In this document: positions 1 through 8,254 of the stretch, in pieces | Position numbering within the stretch: position 1 is the first letter of the stretch | Layout of the letters: every line of letters begins with the position of its first letter | Source of the DNA: Bradyrhizobium sp. CCBAU 51765 | Lineage (GTDB): Bacteria; Pseudomonadota; Alphaproteobacteria; Rhizobiales; Xanthobacteraceae | DNA: 64,000 nucleotides | Direction: 5' to 3' | NCBI RefSeq assembly: GCF_015291725.1 | Contig: NZ_CP030038.1 | Span: 4,515,001-4,579,000, forward strand | Made by a program: the position numbers and the translations under genes | The notes under the pieces: model-generated | The model's input: the letters and a program-made list of their open reading frames with translations, nothing else | What the model was told of the DNA's origin: nothing | The model's database searches: none

Positions 1-689
1 TCTTCCATGGCGGCGGCTGGGTGATCGGCGATCTCGACTCCCACGACGTCGTCTGCCGCCAGCTCGCGGCCGAGGGCGCGCTGATCGTGATCTCGATCGA
101 CTACCGCCTCGCGCCCGAGCACAAGTTTCCTGCCGCCGCCGATGACGCGATCGCCGCGACCAAATGGATCGCCGCGCATGCGCGCAATCTCGGCGTCGAC
201 GCCTCGCGCCTGTCGATCGGCGGCGACAGCGCCGGCGGCAATCTCGCCGCGGTCGTGGCGCTCGCCGCGCGTGATGCTGGCGGCCCCGCGCTCGCGGGTC
301 AGGTGTTGATCTATCCGGCGACCGATTTCGCCATGACGCACGGCTCCCACAGCGAGCCCGAGACCAGCGTGCTGCTGACCCATTCGGTGATCCGCTGGTT
401 CCGCGACCACTACCTCAATGGCGCCGCCGACATCCACGACTGGCGCGCCTCGCCGGCGCGCGCGCAGAACCTTGCCGGCCTGCCCCCCGCCTACGTGTTG
501 ACCGCCGGCGCCGATCCCTTGCGCGACGAGGGCGACGAATATGCCGAGCGCCTCAGGCAGGCCGGCGTACCCGTGACCTACAAGCACTTCCCCGGCCAGT
601 TCCACGGCTTCTTCACCATGGGCAAACTGTTGCGACAGGCGAACGTCGCCGTGAGCGAGATCGGCGTCTGGTTGAAGGGATTGGGCTGA
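1..689 (+). CDS. alpha/beta hydrolase, HSL-family esterase (5' end outside window)
   Basis: This is the C-terminal two thirds of a serine esterase of the hormone-sensitive lipase family, which hydrolyses carboxylic esters. The reading frame is already open at base 3 and starts inside the oxyanion-hole motif FHGGGWV, so the true start lies upstream of the window. The nucleophile elbow GGDSAGGN lies near base 220, the acid residue in ADPLRDEG near base 515, and the catalytic His in GQFHGF near base 600, so the triad is complete. A BASS-like permease follows 10 bp downstream and may be co-transcribed. A paralogue with the same motifs lies at 62795-63757. The physiological substrate cannot be read from the sequence. 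Confidence 0.9.
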   Translation, partial: FHGGGWVIGDLDSHDVVCRQLAAEGALIVISIDYRLAPEHKFPAAADDAIAATKWIAAHARNLGVDASRLSIGGDSAGGNLAAVVALAARDAGGPALAGQVLIYPATDFAMTHGSHSEPETSVLLTHSVIRWFRDHYLNGAADIHDWRASPARAQNLAGLPPAYVLTAGADPLRDEGDEYAERLRQAGVPVTYKHFPGQFHGFFTMGKLLRQANVAVSEIGVWLKGLG

Positions 690-699
690 CCCCTCCCGC

Positions 700-1758
700 A
701 TGCCTTCCGTTCTTCAACCCATCCTCGCTCTTCCCTTGCGCGGACTGACATGGCTCGGCAGCCAGGGCACCCGCGCGGTCGCCGCCGTCGTCTTCATCGC
801 GGTCGCGGTGCCGCCGCTCGGCGCGCTGCTGCGCCCCTATGTCACCGAGGCGATTTTCCTTCTGCTCTGCGTCTCGTTCATGCGGGTCGATCTGGCCGCG
901 CTCTACGGCCATCTTCGCAGGCCGGCGCTGGTCGCGACGGCCACGGCCTGGACCACGATCGGCGTGCCGCTGATCGTCGGATTGATCGCCCATGCAACGG
1001 GACTGACGAGCCACTCGCCCGGCCTTGCTCTCGCGCTGATGCTGCAGGGCATGGCCTCGCCGATGATGGCCGCGCCGGCACTCGCCGCGCTGATGGGGCT
1101 CGATGCCACCCTGGTGCTGGTCACGCTGGTGACCTCGACCGCGCTCGTTCCCTTCACGGCGTCGATGTTCGCGGGCCTGTTCCTCGACGGAATGCTCAGC
1201 ATCTCGCCGCTCACGCTCGGCCTGAAGCTGCTCGGCATTCTCGCCGCATCGCTGCTCGCCGCGACCGTCATCCGCTGGATCTTCGGCGCAAAGGCGATCC
1301 AGCGCCGGGAGCGGCCGATCGATGGCTTCAACATCATCATCCTGTTTGTGTTCGCGTCCGCAGTCATGGGGGATGTCGCGAGCGAGCTGGTGAGCCAGCC
1401 GGTGTTCACCATCGGCCTCGCGCTGCTGTCCTTCGCGATCTATTTCTCGCTGCTCGCGATCACCACGCTGTTGTTCCGCCGCATCGGCCATGAGCGCGCG
1501 CTTGCACTCGGGCTGATGGTGTCACAGCGTAATCTCGGCCTGATGCTGGCGGCGACGGCCGGCGCGCTGCCGCCGACCACCTGGCTCTATTTCGCGATGA
1601 CCCAGTTCCCGATTCATCTTGCGCCATACATGCTGATGCCGATCGCGCGGCGCTTGACGGCACGCGCAGATGCGTCCGGCGGGGACAACAAGGCTGACGT
1701 TCACTCGTTTGCGTCGCACCGACGCAGTGGAGGAACATCAATTCATGGCCCCCGTTGA
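700..1758 (+). CDS. BASS-like (bile acid:sodium symporter family) permease
   Basis: This 352-residue integral membrane protein has about nine or ten hydrophobic segments running almost to residue 320, followed by a short polar tail. Small-residue-rich helices such as LMLQGMASPMMAAPALAAL and the late stretch SQRNLGLMLAATAG recall the bile acid:Na+ symporter (BASS/SBF) fold. Known members carry organic anions or export arsenite with a cation, but the substrate here is unknown. The ATG at 700 lies 10 bp after the esterase stop, so co-transcription is plausible. The last ~30 residues are Ser/Arg/His rich and not membrane-like. The family call is by pattern only and needs a profile search. Confidence 0.7.
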   Translation: MPSVLQPILALPLRGLTWLGSQGTRAVAAVVFIAVAVPPLGALLRPYVTEAIFLLLCVSFMRVDLAALYGHLRRPALVATATAWTTIGVPLIVGLIAHATGLTSHSPGLALALMLQGMASPMMAAPALAALMGLDATLVLVTLVTSTALVPFTASMFAGLFLDGMLSISPLTLGLKLLGILAASLLAATVIRWIFGAKAIQRRERPIDGFNIIILFVFASAVMGDVASELVSQPVFTIGLALLSFAIYFSLLAITTLLFRRIGHERALALGLMVSQRNLGLMLAATAGALPPTTWLYFAMTQFPIHLAPYMLMPIARRLTARADASGGDNKADVHSFASHRRSGGTSIHGPR

Positions 1759-1785
1759 AGCCTCTCATCGAAGAGGAGGTTCGCG

Positions 1786-2040
1786 ATGAAGTTTGCCGCA
1801 ATTCTGGTTCTCGGCTCGCTCGCCGTGGGCTCGGCAGCGAGGGCCGATCAACCCGGACCCGACTGGATGCCGATGGAGCAAGTGAAAGCCAAAGTCATGG
1901 AGTCCGGCTATTCGGAGGTCACCAAGCTTGAAGCCGACGATGGCCAGTGGGAGGGCGAAGGCGTCAAGAACGGACAGAAGATGGAATTCCATGCCGACCC
2001 AAAGACCGGCGCAATCGTGCGCGAGAAGCCCGATCGATGA
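1786..2040 (+). CDS. small secreted PepSY-domain protein
   Basis: This 84-residue protein has an N-terminal signal peptide (about residues 1-20, ending SAARA-DQ) and a single PepSY-like unit. The pattern MEQVKAKVMESGYSEVTKLEADDGQWEGEG followed by FHADPKTGAIV is shown here in two parts: the helix begins at residue 26 and the strand pair ends near residue 80. PepSY domains occur in periplasmic or membrane proteins and often inhibit peptidases or bind heme or iron systems. The start is fixed by a strong GAGGAGG ribosome site 7 bases upstream. It sits alone between a permease on the same strand and the convergent sulfite-oxidation genes. Function beyond the domain is unknown. Confidence 0.75.
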   Translation: MKFAAILVLGSLAVGSAARADQPGPDWMPMEQVKAKVMESGYSEVTKLEADDGQWEGEGVKNGQKMEFHADPKTGAIVREKPDR

Positions 2041-2143
2041 ACACCGCCGAAGTCCGCTTCTCAGGCGGGAGATTCAGCGGTGGTCGCTTTGGAAGAATGT
2101 CCTGGTCTCTCCATTCGGCAGCGCTTGTCAGCGGCGCCGAGCC

Positions 2144-2473
2144 TCACTGGCCGCTTCCTTTGATCTTGGCAAGATAGTCGACGATCGCAGGCACGTCGCT
2201 GTCCTCGACGGGAGCTCCATAGACCTTGATCATCTTGTGCACCTCGGATTCCCAGGTGGACCTGGGCAAGGCCGGCTGGTTCAGCACCATGTCTGCCGAA
2301 TGGCAAGCCAGGCAGTTGTTGTTGATGGCATCCGCTTCGGGTCCACCGGGAAACAGCGCGTCGCCCGCCGGAAGCTCCACGGTCGTGGAGGTGATTGCGG
2401 GGGCCGGCCACGCGGGCGTGGATGCCAGCAGAGCGGCGAACGAGGTGCCGACGACGAAGATGAGGTGACGCAT
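2144..2473 (-). CDS. sorB: c-type cytochrome, sulfite dehydrogenase subunit B-like
   Basis: This 109-residue periplasmic cytochrome c has a signal peptide (about residues 1-24, cut near WPA-PA) and one heme site, C54-L-A-C57-H58. The C-terminal helix ending DVPAIVDYLAKIKG is typical of small class I cytochromes used as electron acceptors by sulfite dehydrogenases. It starts 10 bp after the end of the molybdoenzyme gene on the same strand, which supports the SorAB assignment. It would take electrons from the Mo centre and pass them to the respiratory chain. Seen directly: heme motif, signal peptide and gene order. The sulfite role is inferred from the partner. Confidence 0.8.
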   Translation of the reverse strand: MRHLIFVVGTSFAALLASTPAWPAPAITSTTVELPAGDALFPGGPEADAINNNCLACHSADMVLNQPALPRSTWESEVHKMIKVYGAPVEDSDVPAIVDYLAKIKGSGQ

Positions 2474-2483
2474 GATGTTGCTC

Positions 2484-3725
2484 CTAGATCGCGGTGAGTT
2501 GGACCGTCTCGACGACGTTGCGCATGAAGCCGCTGGTGTTCCAGTTCGATGCTGCCGGCTGAATGTCGCCGGCGGTGTTCGTGCAGCGGACCATCAACGA
2601 ATGGCCGCCCTTCGTCAGCTCTGGAATGTCCACCTGCCAGCGGCGGAAGCTGTACTTGCCGTGGTCCTCGCCAAGCGTCGCGGGTTGCCACGTCCGGCCA
2701 TCATCCATCGATAGCTCGACCTTGGCGACGCCGGCATCTCCGCCGAACGCGATGCCGCGGATTGTTGCGACTGCGCCCGCCGGAAGCGATGCGCCGTCCG
2801 CGACGTTCGTGAAGAATGACCGTGGCACCATCCGGCTGATCGGAACCATCTTGACGCCGGTCTGGCCCGGCTTGATGTTGGCATGCGGCGTATCCGGGAC
2901 GGTGTAGGCAGTCGCCATCCAGTAATTGTCGTCCTGGCGATCGAGAACCTCGATGTCGCTGAGCATCTTGACCCAATAGGTCGAATACCATCCCGGCACG
3001 ATCAGCCGCAGCGGGAAGCCGTTGAGGAGCGGCAGTTGCTCGCCGTTCATGGCAAAGGCGATCATGACCTCGCCGTCACGGGCGTGATCGATATCGAGCG
3101 ACTTGCGAAAGTCCGGTGCGTCGGGCACGACCGGCTCGTCCAGTCCGTTGAAGCGGACCTGGACTGCGCCCGGCTTGACGCCGGCGCGGTCCAGCACGTC
3201 CTTGAGCAGGACTCCCGTCCACTGCGCATTGCCCATCGCGCCATGCGCCCATTGCGCGCCGGGCACACGAGGCAGGAAGAACCCTCGCGAATTGCCCGAG
3301 CACTGGTTGACGGCGGCAAGCTCGACACGGGGCAATCTGAGCAGGTCGCCGATGGACAACGAGAGGGCTTGATTGACGTGACCGCGCACGGACAGTCTGA
3401 AGGCGTCCGCATCCACCGAGGTCGGTATCACCGCCCAGTGCCAGCGCACATAGAACTGGTCGTTGGGGGTGAACACGCCGCGGTCGAACACCTCCATCGG
3501 GGTTTCAAGCAGCGGCGGTCGCGTGCGCTGCAGGATCATGCTTCCCTTTTGCGGAAAGTCATGCGTGATCGGCCGATCACGCGGCTCGCCGGCGATCGGC
3601 AGCCGGATCGATTGATCGGCGCGGACCGATGAGCCGGCGAGCGTGAGGCCGGCAACCCCGAGGGCTTGAAGCATGGCGCGGCGGGACAATGCCGGAAAGC
3701 GTGCATGGTCGAAATGTTGGGACAT
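2484..3725 (-). CDS. sorA: periplasmic molybdopterin sulfite oxidase / dehydrogenase
   Basis: This 413-residue enzyme belongs to the sulfite oxidase family, which oxidises sulfite to sulfate at a molybdenum-pterin centre. A twin-arginine signal (SRRAMLQALG, residues 14-23) predicts folded export. The Mo-binding domain contains the Cys ligand in NQCSGNSRG (C142) and the pterin-site stretch GFPLRLIVPGWYS. A C-terminal immunoglobulin-like dimerisation domain follows (about residues 290-400, with ELSMDDGRTW). Length fits SorA-type enzymes. The cytochrome gene follows at 10 bp, and a small secreted protein, a LysR regulator and a YeiH-type exporter lie upstream on the same strand, which supports sulfur chemistry. 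Oxidation of another substrate cannot be excluded. Confidence 0.85.
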   Translation of the reverse strand: MSQHFDHARFPALSRRAMLQALGVAGLTLAGSSVRADQSIRLPIAGEPRDRPITHDFPQKGSMILQRTRPPLLETPMEVFDRGVFTPNDQFYVRWHWAVIPTSVDADAFRLSVRGHVNQALSLSIGDLLRLPRVELAAVNQCSGNSRGFFLPRVPGAQWAHGAMGNAQWTGVLLKDVLDRAGVKPGAVQVRFNGLDEPVVPDAPDFRKSLDIDHARDGEVMIAFAMNGEQLPLLNGFPLRLIVPGWYSTYWVKMLSDIEVLDRQDDNYWMATAYTVPDTPHANIKPGQTGVKMVPISRMVPRSFFTNVADGASLPAGAVATIRGIAFGGDAGVAKVELSMDDGRTWQPATLGEDHGKYSFRRWQVDIPELTKGGHSLMVRCTNTAGDIQPAASNWNTSGFMRNVVETVQLTAI

Positions 3726-3770
3726 CGAAGGCTCCTCAGGAATGGATTTGTGCTGGTTCAGGCCCGCGGC

Positions 3771-3998
3771 TCATCCGAGGATCAAGTCCGCGAGCGGATC
3801 TTCCACGGGCTGGCGAGGTTGCGCCTGCCGGATGTTCGGAAGATGCCTGTCGATCTGGCGAAGGCTTCGTTCCGGGTGAACGGCAACTCTGGGATCCGGC
3901 ACGTGCACCGGGCTGCCGGCAAGCGCGGATGGCGCACCAAGCGTGCACGCGACGGCGAACAGGGCGATCGCAAGGAAGGCGCGACGCGAATGGGTCAT
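3771..3998 (-). CDS. small secreted protein of the sulfite cluster, unknown function
   Basis: This 75-residue product is not recognised. It starts MTHSRRAFLAIALFAVACTLG and has a signal peptide ending near SALAG at residue 28. The mature part is about 47 residues, polar and rich in Pro, Arg and His, with no cysteine and no domain I can name. A GGAGA ribosome site precedes the ATG at 3998. The gene is 45 bp upstream of the SorA-like gene on the same strand and downstream of the LysR gene, so it may belong to the same transcript. A role as an accessory periplasmic protein is only inference. A longer reading from 4058 is less likely because the signal peptide would be buried. Confidence 0.6.
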   Translation of the reverse strand: MTHSRRAFLAIALFAVACTLGAPSALAGSPVHVPDPRVAVHPERSLRQIDRHLPNIRQAQPRQPVEDPLADLILG

Positions 3999-4211
3999 TG
4001 TCGTTCTCCATCTCTGTATTTCCGGCACGCAATCCTCGAAGTGCCTGCCTGTGTCCAAAGAGGTAGACCTCGGCGCATCGGCAATCCAACGAGATGATCA
4101 GATCGTTCTGATCGCCGACTGCGATCGAATTCCGCAGGCGCTTGCACGCGCGCCGGCAAGACCTGGGTTCGATCGTTGCGGAATACATGCTACGGACGGG
4201 CGCAGCTCTGC

Positions 4212-5108
4212 CTATGATGCGGCGCCGGCAGCGATGCTGGACATCAGGGCGGCTTCCGCCTTGCTGATATGCCGCTCCTTGTGACGGAGCGCGTAGAACG
4301 AACGCTTGGCCAATTCGTCCTCGAGCCGGACCAGCCGTTTTGCGGCTATCGCCTTTTCGACCACGAGATCGGAGACGGCTGCAGCGCAGCCGCCCGCCTC
4401 GACCGCAGTCCGGATCGCCTCGTTCGAAGCCAGCTCGAGCTGCACCGTCAGGTCGGCAAGGCGCACCCCGCGCTTCTTCAGGGCTCGCTCGAACATGGCC
4501 CGCGTTCCGGAGCCCGGCTCGCGAAGAATCCACGGTGTCCTGGTCATCCAGTCGGCGGGCAGCTTCTTTTGGCTCGCCAGAGGATGCCGCGCACCCACGA
4601 CGGCGACCAGCGCATCGCCGTCGACCCGGCGGGCGGACAACGCGGCGTCGTCAATGTCGCCCTCGACGAAGCCGACATCCGCCATGCCGTCGCGAACGTC
4701 GGTTGCGACCTGCTCGCTGTTGGCGATCCTGACGTTGATTTCGATGCCGGGATGGACGGCCTGAAACGCCAGCAACCTCATCGGAAGCCAATAGCTCCCG
4801 ACCGTCTGGCTTGCCGCGATCACCAGTCGGCCGGCCTTGAGGCCGGCAAAATCGCGCAGGACCTGCTCGGCGGCGTGCGCACGCGCCAGCACCGCACGCG
4901 CTTCCCCGAGAAACGTGCGGCCCATATGCGTCAGAACGATGCCGCGCCCCACCCGATCGAACAGCTTGACCCCGTAGCGTCCTTCGAGCGCGGCGATTGC
5001 CGCGCTCGTGGCCGATTGTGTCAGATTCAATTCGTGGGCGGCCTGGGTGACGTGCTGCTTGTCGGCGACAGCGGCGAAGATCCGGAGCTGTTCGAGCGTC
5101 ATGGTCAT
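4212..5108 (-). CDS. LysR-family transcriptional regulator
   Basis: This 298-residue protein has the LysR layout: an N-terminal winged helix (residues 3-62, with VTQAAHELNLTQSATSAAI as recognition region) and a periplasmic-binding-protein-like effector domain (about 90-295). Its start overlaps the end of the YeiH-type exporter gene by four bases (ATGA), so the two are translationally coupled. This is unusual for LysR genes, which are more often divergent from their target. The likely target is the cluster itself, through dyads near 6231-6264. The effector could be sulfite, sulfate or a sulfonate, by analogy with CysB-type members, but nothing in the sequence fixes it. Confidence 0.9.
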   Translation of the reverse strand: MTMTLEQLRIFAAVADKQHVTQAAHELNLTQSATSAAIAALEGRYGVKLFDRVGRGIVLTHMGRTFLGEARAVLARAHAAEQVLRDFAGLKAGRLVIAASQTVGSYWLPMRLLAFQAVHPGIEINVRIANSEQVATDVRDGMADVGFVEGDIDDAALSARRVDGDALVAVVGARHPLASQKKLPADWMTRTPWILREPGSGTRAMFERALKKRGVRLADLTVQLELASNEAIRTAVEAGGCAAAVSDLVVEKAIAAKRLVRLEDELAKRSFYALRHKERHISKAEAALMSSIAAGAAS

Positions 5109-6163
5109 CCAACGAGTTTGATGAGGATCAGGCTGAAGCCTGCGATGAAGAGAAACGCGAGCCCGCCCAGCATAGCCGGACGCAGTCCCTCCGCGTACAA
5201 TTTCGAGACGTCGGTCTCAAGGCCCATGGCCGCGAGCGCCATCGTGAGCAGGAACGTCGAGAGCGTGATCGTCGCGCTCCTGAGGCCCGCCGGAATGCAC
5301 ACGACACTGTTGAGTGCGGCTATCGCGACAAAGCCGATCGCGAACCAGGGGACGGGAGGCCTTGCCGACTTGCCGCCGGCCGGCAGCGCCGAAGCCCGGG
5401 TGACGACGCTCAGGGTCAGCACGACCGGCGCGAGCAGCATGACGCGGGCAAGCTTGGCAACAGTTGCCATTTCACCCGCCCGCTGGCTGTTCTGGAACGA
5501 GGCGGCAGCCACCTGGGCGATCTCGTGAATGGACGCGCCGCTCCAGAGGCCGTACGCGTCGGCATCGAGATGCAGGAGGCGAGGCAGCATGGGATAGACG
5601 AACATCGCAATCGAGCCGAAGACCGTGACGCACGCGATCGCATATGCGACGTCCTCGTCGGAGGCTTCGGTGACGCTGTTGGTCGCGACGACGGCTGACG
5701 CGCCGCAGATCGAGGTGCCCGCGGCGATCAGTCGAGCGAGCTTGCGTTCGACGCCCAGCGCACGCCCGGCTGCGAGCGTGAATCCGAACGTGGCAACGAG
5801 CGTGCTCGCGACGATGAGGATCCCCTTGGTGCCGACGCTGGCAAGCTGGGTCAGCGTGATCTGGAAGCCCAGGAGCACGATCGCGAGCCGAAGCAGCCGG
5901 CGCATGCTGAAGCTGATTCCAGCGCGGGCGAGAGCTGGCGTTCCGGCGAGGTTGCGCACGGCCATTCCGATCGCGATCGCCAGGATCATGGGGCTGAACG
6001 TCGCGACGGCAGGAATACTGCGCATCATGTTGGCGACCACGGCAACGGTCGCGGCCAGCGCGACGCCGGGGACGATTGCAAGGGCGGAGTCCCGATATGA
6101 CAGGATGTTGTCGCGCATGACACGCGTGGCGGAGTATGGGCGCGAATTCTGAACGATGGTCAT
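5105..6163 (-). CDS. yeiH: YeiH-family putative sulfate/sulfite exporter
   Basis: This roughly 352-residue membrane protein matches the YeiH / UPF0324 family, with about ten hydrophobic segments and the signature loop AAGTSICGASAVVATN followed by SGASIHEIAQVAAAS. Relatives in sulfonate-degrading bacteria are proposed to export sulfate or sulfite. Here the gene heads a minus-strand run ending in a sulfite dehydrogenase pair, so it could move sulfite out of the cytoplasm for oxidation in the periplasm, or release sulfate. I place the start at the ATG at 6163. A TTG at 6214 would add 17 residues with no support. Paired dyads upstream may be the operator. Confidence 0.8.
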   Translation of the reverse strand: MTIVQNSRPYSATRVMRDNILSYRDSALAIVPGVALAATVAVVANMMRSIPAVATFSPMILAIAIGMAVRNLAGTPALARAGISFSMRRLLRLAIVLLGFQITLTQLASVGTKGILIVASTLVATFGFTLAAGRALGVERKLARLIAAGTSICGASAVVATNSVTEASDEDVAYAIACVTVFGSIAMFVYPMLPRLLHLDADAYGLWSGASIHEIAQVAAASFQNSQRAGEMATVAKLARVMLLAPVVLTLSVVTRASALPAGGKSARPPVPWFAIGFVAIAALNSVVCIPAGLRSATITLSTFLLTMALAAMGLETDVSKLYAEGLRPAMLGGLAFLFIAGFSLILIKLVG

Positions 6164-6230
6164 TGGCGTATCTCTGGGTATCGACGCTGGCGCAGCGAGG
6201 ATCAGAGAATCCAATGAATTGATCCAACAG

Positions 6231-6264
6231 ATTGTTTGAGTACAACCAATCGATAAAATCGATT
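6231..6264. promoter_or_regulatory. paired dyads upstream of the yeiH-lysR-sor cluster
   Basis: An imperfect palindrome (ATTG-N12-CAAT, with an inner TTGT-N6-ACAA) at 6231-6250 runs into a perfect 7-bp inverted repeat, AATCGAT-AAA-ATCGATT, at 6248-6264. They lie 68-100 bp upstream of the exporter start in A+T-rich sequence, where a LysR-type protein would bind. The inner repeat has the T-N11-A form common in LysR sites. Binding is inferred. Confidence 0.4.
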
Positions 6265-6397
6265 TGTTCCGGTCTGACTACTGCAGGCCCTGGCCAGCCG
6301 ATTGCGCAATGGGATGTCGCGCGCGAGCTGACATTTGCGCGATCTGACCGTCCCACCGAACTCCCAAGGCCAGTCGCGAACGAGGTCCGTAGAGCGC

Positions 6398-7336
6398 CTA
6401 CCCGGCCCGCGCCGCGCGCCGCAGGGCCTGCGGCGGCTGGCCGAAGGCGCGGATGAAGGCGCGCCGCATCCGCTCGGGATCGCGGAAGCCGGTCGTTTCC
6501 GCAACGAGCTCGATCGCCTCGCGCGAGGACTGCACGCGCTCGCGCGCGACTTCGAGCCGCAGGCGCTCGATCGCCTTGGATGGCGTCGTGCCGGTCTCGG
6601 CGGCAAAGGCACGGGCAAAATGCCGAGCGCTCATGCCGGCGCGATCGGCGAGATCTTCCACCGTCAGCGGCGCGTCGAGATTTTCACGTGCCCAGGACAG
6701 CAGTGCGCCGAACCGCCCGTTCGGCGTCTTCAGCTCCAGCAGCGAGGAGAACTGTGACTGGCCGCCGCTGCGGCGGTGATAGAGCACGAGCTGGCGTGCG
6801 GTCTGCTGCGCGATCTCCTCGCCATGGTCCTCGGTGATCATCGCGAGCGCGAGATCGATGCCCGCGGAGATGCCTGCCGAGGTCCAGACATTGTCATCCT
6901 GGGTGAAGATCTGGTCCGGCTCGAATTTCACCTTGGGAAAGCGCGCGACGAAATCGCGCGTCCGCCCCCAATGCGTGGTGGCGCGGCGGCCGTCGAGAAG
7001 TCCCGCTTCGGCGAGCACATAGGCGCCCGAGCAAACGCTCGCGACCCGAACGCCACGCTTTGCCAGCCGCTGCAAGAAGGCCCGCGTGACCTCGCAGCGC
7101 GCGGCATCGGCAACGCCCACGCCGCCGGCCACCACCAGCGTCGTGATCGCGTTCGCCGCCTTGAAGTCGCGCGCCATCATCTCGACCCCGGATGAGCTGC
7201 GCACGAGCCCCGGCCTGACTGCCAGCACGCGGATGGCCGGCGTCTTGCCCGTACAACGCGCTGCGATCTCGAACGCCGAGATCGGGCCTGCCGCATCGAG
7301 CAGCTGGAAATCCGGGAAGATCAGGATGCCGATCAT
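6398..7336 (-). CDS. GlxA-type transcriptional regulator (DJ-1/PfpI + AraC HTH)
   Basis: This 312-residue regulator joins an N-terminal DJ-1/PfpI-like domain (residues 1-190, with VASVCSGAYVLAEAGLL) to a C-terminal AraC double helix-turn-helix (about 215-310, with LADRAGMSARHFARAFA and a second helix pair ending RRAFIRAFG). GlxA-type proteins control amino-group or nitrogen catabolism, for example ArgR and CdhR in Pseudomonas. I set the start at the ATG at 7336 because an AGGAG site lies just upstream and the DJ-1 fold begins MIGILIFPDF. It is divergent from an isonitrile-hydratase gene that has the same DJ-1 fold without the HTH, and a perfect inverted repeat lies between them. Confidence 0.9.
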   Translation of the reverse strand: MIGILIFPDFQLLDAAGPISAFEIAARCTGKTPAIRVLAVRPGLVRSSSGVEMMARDFKAANAITTLVVAGGVGVADAARCEVTRAFLQRLAKRGVRVASVCSGAYVLAEAGLLDGRRATTHWGRTRDFVARFPKVKFEPDQIFTQDDNVWTSAGISAGIDLALAMITEDHGEEIAQQTARQLVLYHRRSGGQSQFSSLLELKTPNGRFGALLSWARENLDAPLTVEDLADRAGMSARHFARAFAAETGTTPSKAIERLRLEVARERVQSSREAIELVAETTGFRDPERMRRAFIRAFGQPPQALRRAARAG

Positions 7337-7357
7337 GGGCCAGCTCCTAAGCGACAT

Positions 7358-7390
7358 GTCCGAAAGTGAGGGAATTAAGCCATTTCGGAC
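7358..7390. promoter_or_regulatory. inverted repeat in the glxA-type / inhA divergent promoter
   Basis: A perfect 8-bp inverted repeat, GTCCGAAA (7358-7365) and TTTCGGAC (7383-7390), with a 17-bp spacer, is centred in the 109-bp region between the divergent genes. The arms are about two helical turns apart, which suits an AraC-type dimer. It is the obvious candidate operator for the adjacent regulator. Confidence 0.45.
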
Positions 7391-7445
7391 GGGAGGGCAC
7401 CATGACATCGTGCCGGCGTCAAGCTCGTAATTGGAGGATATTCCG

Positions 7446-8132
7446 ATGTCGTCACCGCTCCAGATTGGTCTCTTGGTGTTTCCGCGCGTCACCCAGCTGG
7501 ACTTCACCGGACCCCTGCAGGTGTTCGCCATGCTCCCCGGTGTAAAACTGCACCTGATCTGGAAGCGGATCGAACCGGTGCCGAGCGATTCCGTGATGAC
7601 GCTGACGCCGACCACGACGTTTGCGGACTGCCCTCAACTCGACGTGATCTGCGTGCCCGGCGGCGGCGGCACCAACGACCTGCTCAACGACGAGGAGGTA
7701 CTCGACTTCCTCCGCAGGCAGGCCGACGGCGCCAGATACGTCACCTCGGTCTGCACGGGATCGCTCGCGCTCGGCGCCGCCGGCCTGTTGAAGGGCTACC
7801 GCGCCGCCACGCATTGGAGCGCGATGGACATGCTCGCCCAGTTCGGGGCGACGCCGACAAAGACGCGCGTCTGCATCGATCGCAACCGCATCACTGGCGG
7901 CGGCGTCACCGCCGGCATCGATTTCGCCTTGACGCTGGTGTCGATCATGGTCGATCGCACGACGGCGGAAGCGATCCAGCTCCAGATGGAATACAATCCG
8001 GCCCCGCCGTTCAATTCCGGCTCGCCCGACACCGCTTCCGACGAGGTAAAGGCGTTGCTGAAGGAGCGCGGCGCGCAGAACCAGGCGCAGCGCCTGGAAG
8101 CGGTCAAGCGCGCGGCGGAGCGGGTGAACTAG
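7446..8132 (+). CDS. inhA: isonitrile hydratase-like DJ-1/PfpI protein
   Basis: This 228-residue protein is a stand-alone DJ-1/PfpI enzyme. The nucleophile elbow TSVCTGSLALGAAGLLKGY holds C103 and T104, and D19 lies in QLDFTGP. Pseudomonas isonitrile hydratase has the same length and the same Asp/Cys/Thr set, and it hydrates isonitriles to N-substituted formamides. I chose the ATG at 7446 because GGAGG lies 9 bases upstream. A TTG at 7431 is also in frame but has no site. The divergent GlxA-type regulator suggests inducible expression. Substrate identity is inferred from the family, and other DJ-1 activities remain possible. Confidence 0.75.
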   Translation: MSSPLQIGLLVFPRVTQLDFTGPLQVFAMLPGVKLHLIWKRIEPVPSDSVMTLTPTTTFADCPQLDVICVPGGGGTNDLLNDEEVLDFLRRQADGARYVTSVCTGSLALGAAGLLKGYRAATHWSAMDMLAQFGATPTKTRVCIDRNRITGGGVTAGIDFALTLVSIMVDRTTAEAIQLQMEYNPAPPFNSGSPDTASDEVKALLKERGAQNQAQRLEAVKRAAERVN

Positions 8133-8143
8133 ACTCCGCTCTC

Positions 8144-8195
8144 GTGTCCCGGACGCGGTGCAGCGTGCAACGCTGCTGCGCTGCGTCCGGGGCAC
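8144..8195. repeat. short palindromic repeat after inhA
   Basis: Arms of 13 bp (GTGTCCCGGACGC at 8144-8156 and its complement with one mismatch at 8183-8195) enclose a second GC-rich dyad. It begins 12 bp after the inhA-like stop, so it may fold in the 3' RNA and act as a terminator or RNA stabiliser. Confidence 0.55.
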
Positions 8196-8227
8196 GTTGA
8201 CCTTCGCGCCGATCTCCCAAAGAAAAA

Positions 8228-8254
8228 GGCCGCTCGGTTTCCCAAGCGGCCCTT
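8228..8254. terminator. hairpin between convergent genes
   Basis: GGCCGCT (8228-8234) pairs with AGCGGCC (8245-8251). The plus side is preceded by an A run and followed by CTT, so it could end transcription on either strand. The A run makes a U tract for minus-strand transcripts. Confidence 0.5.
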
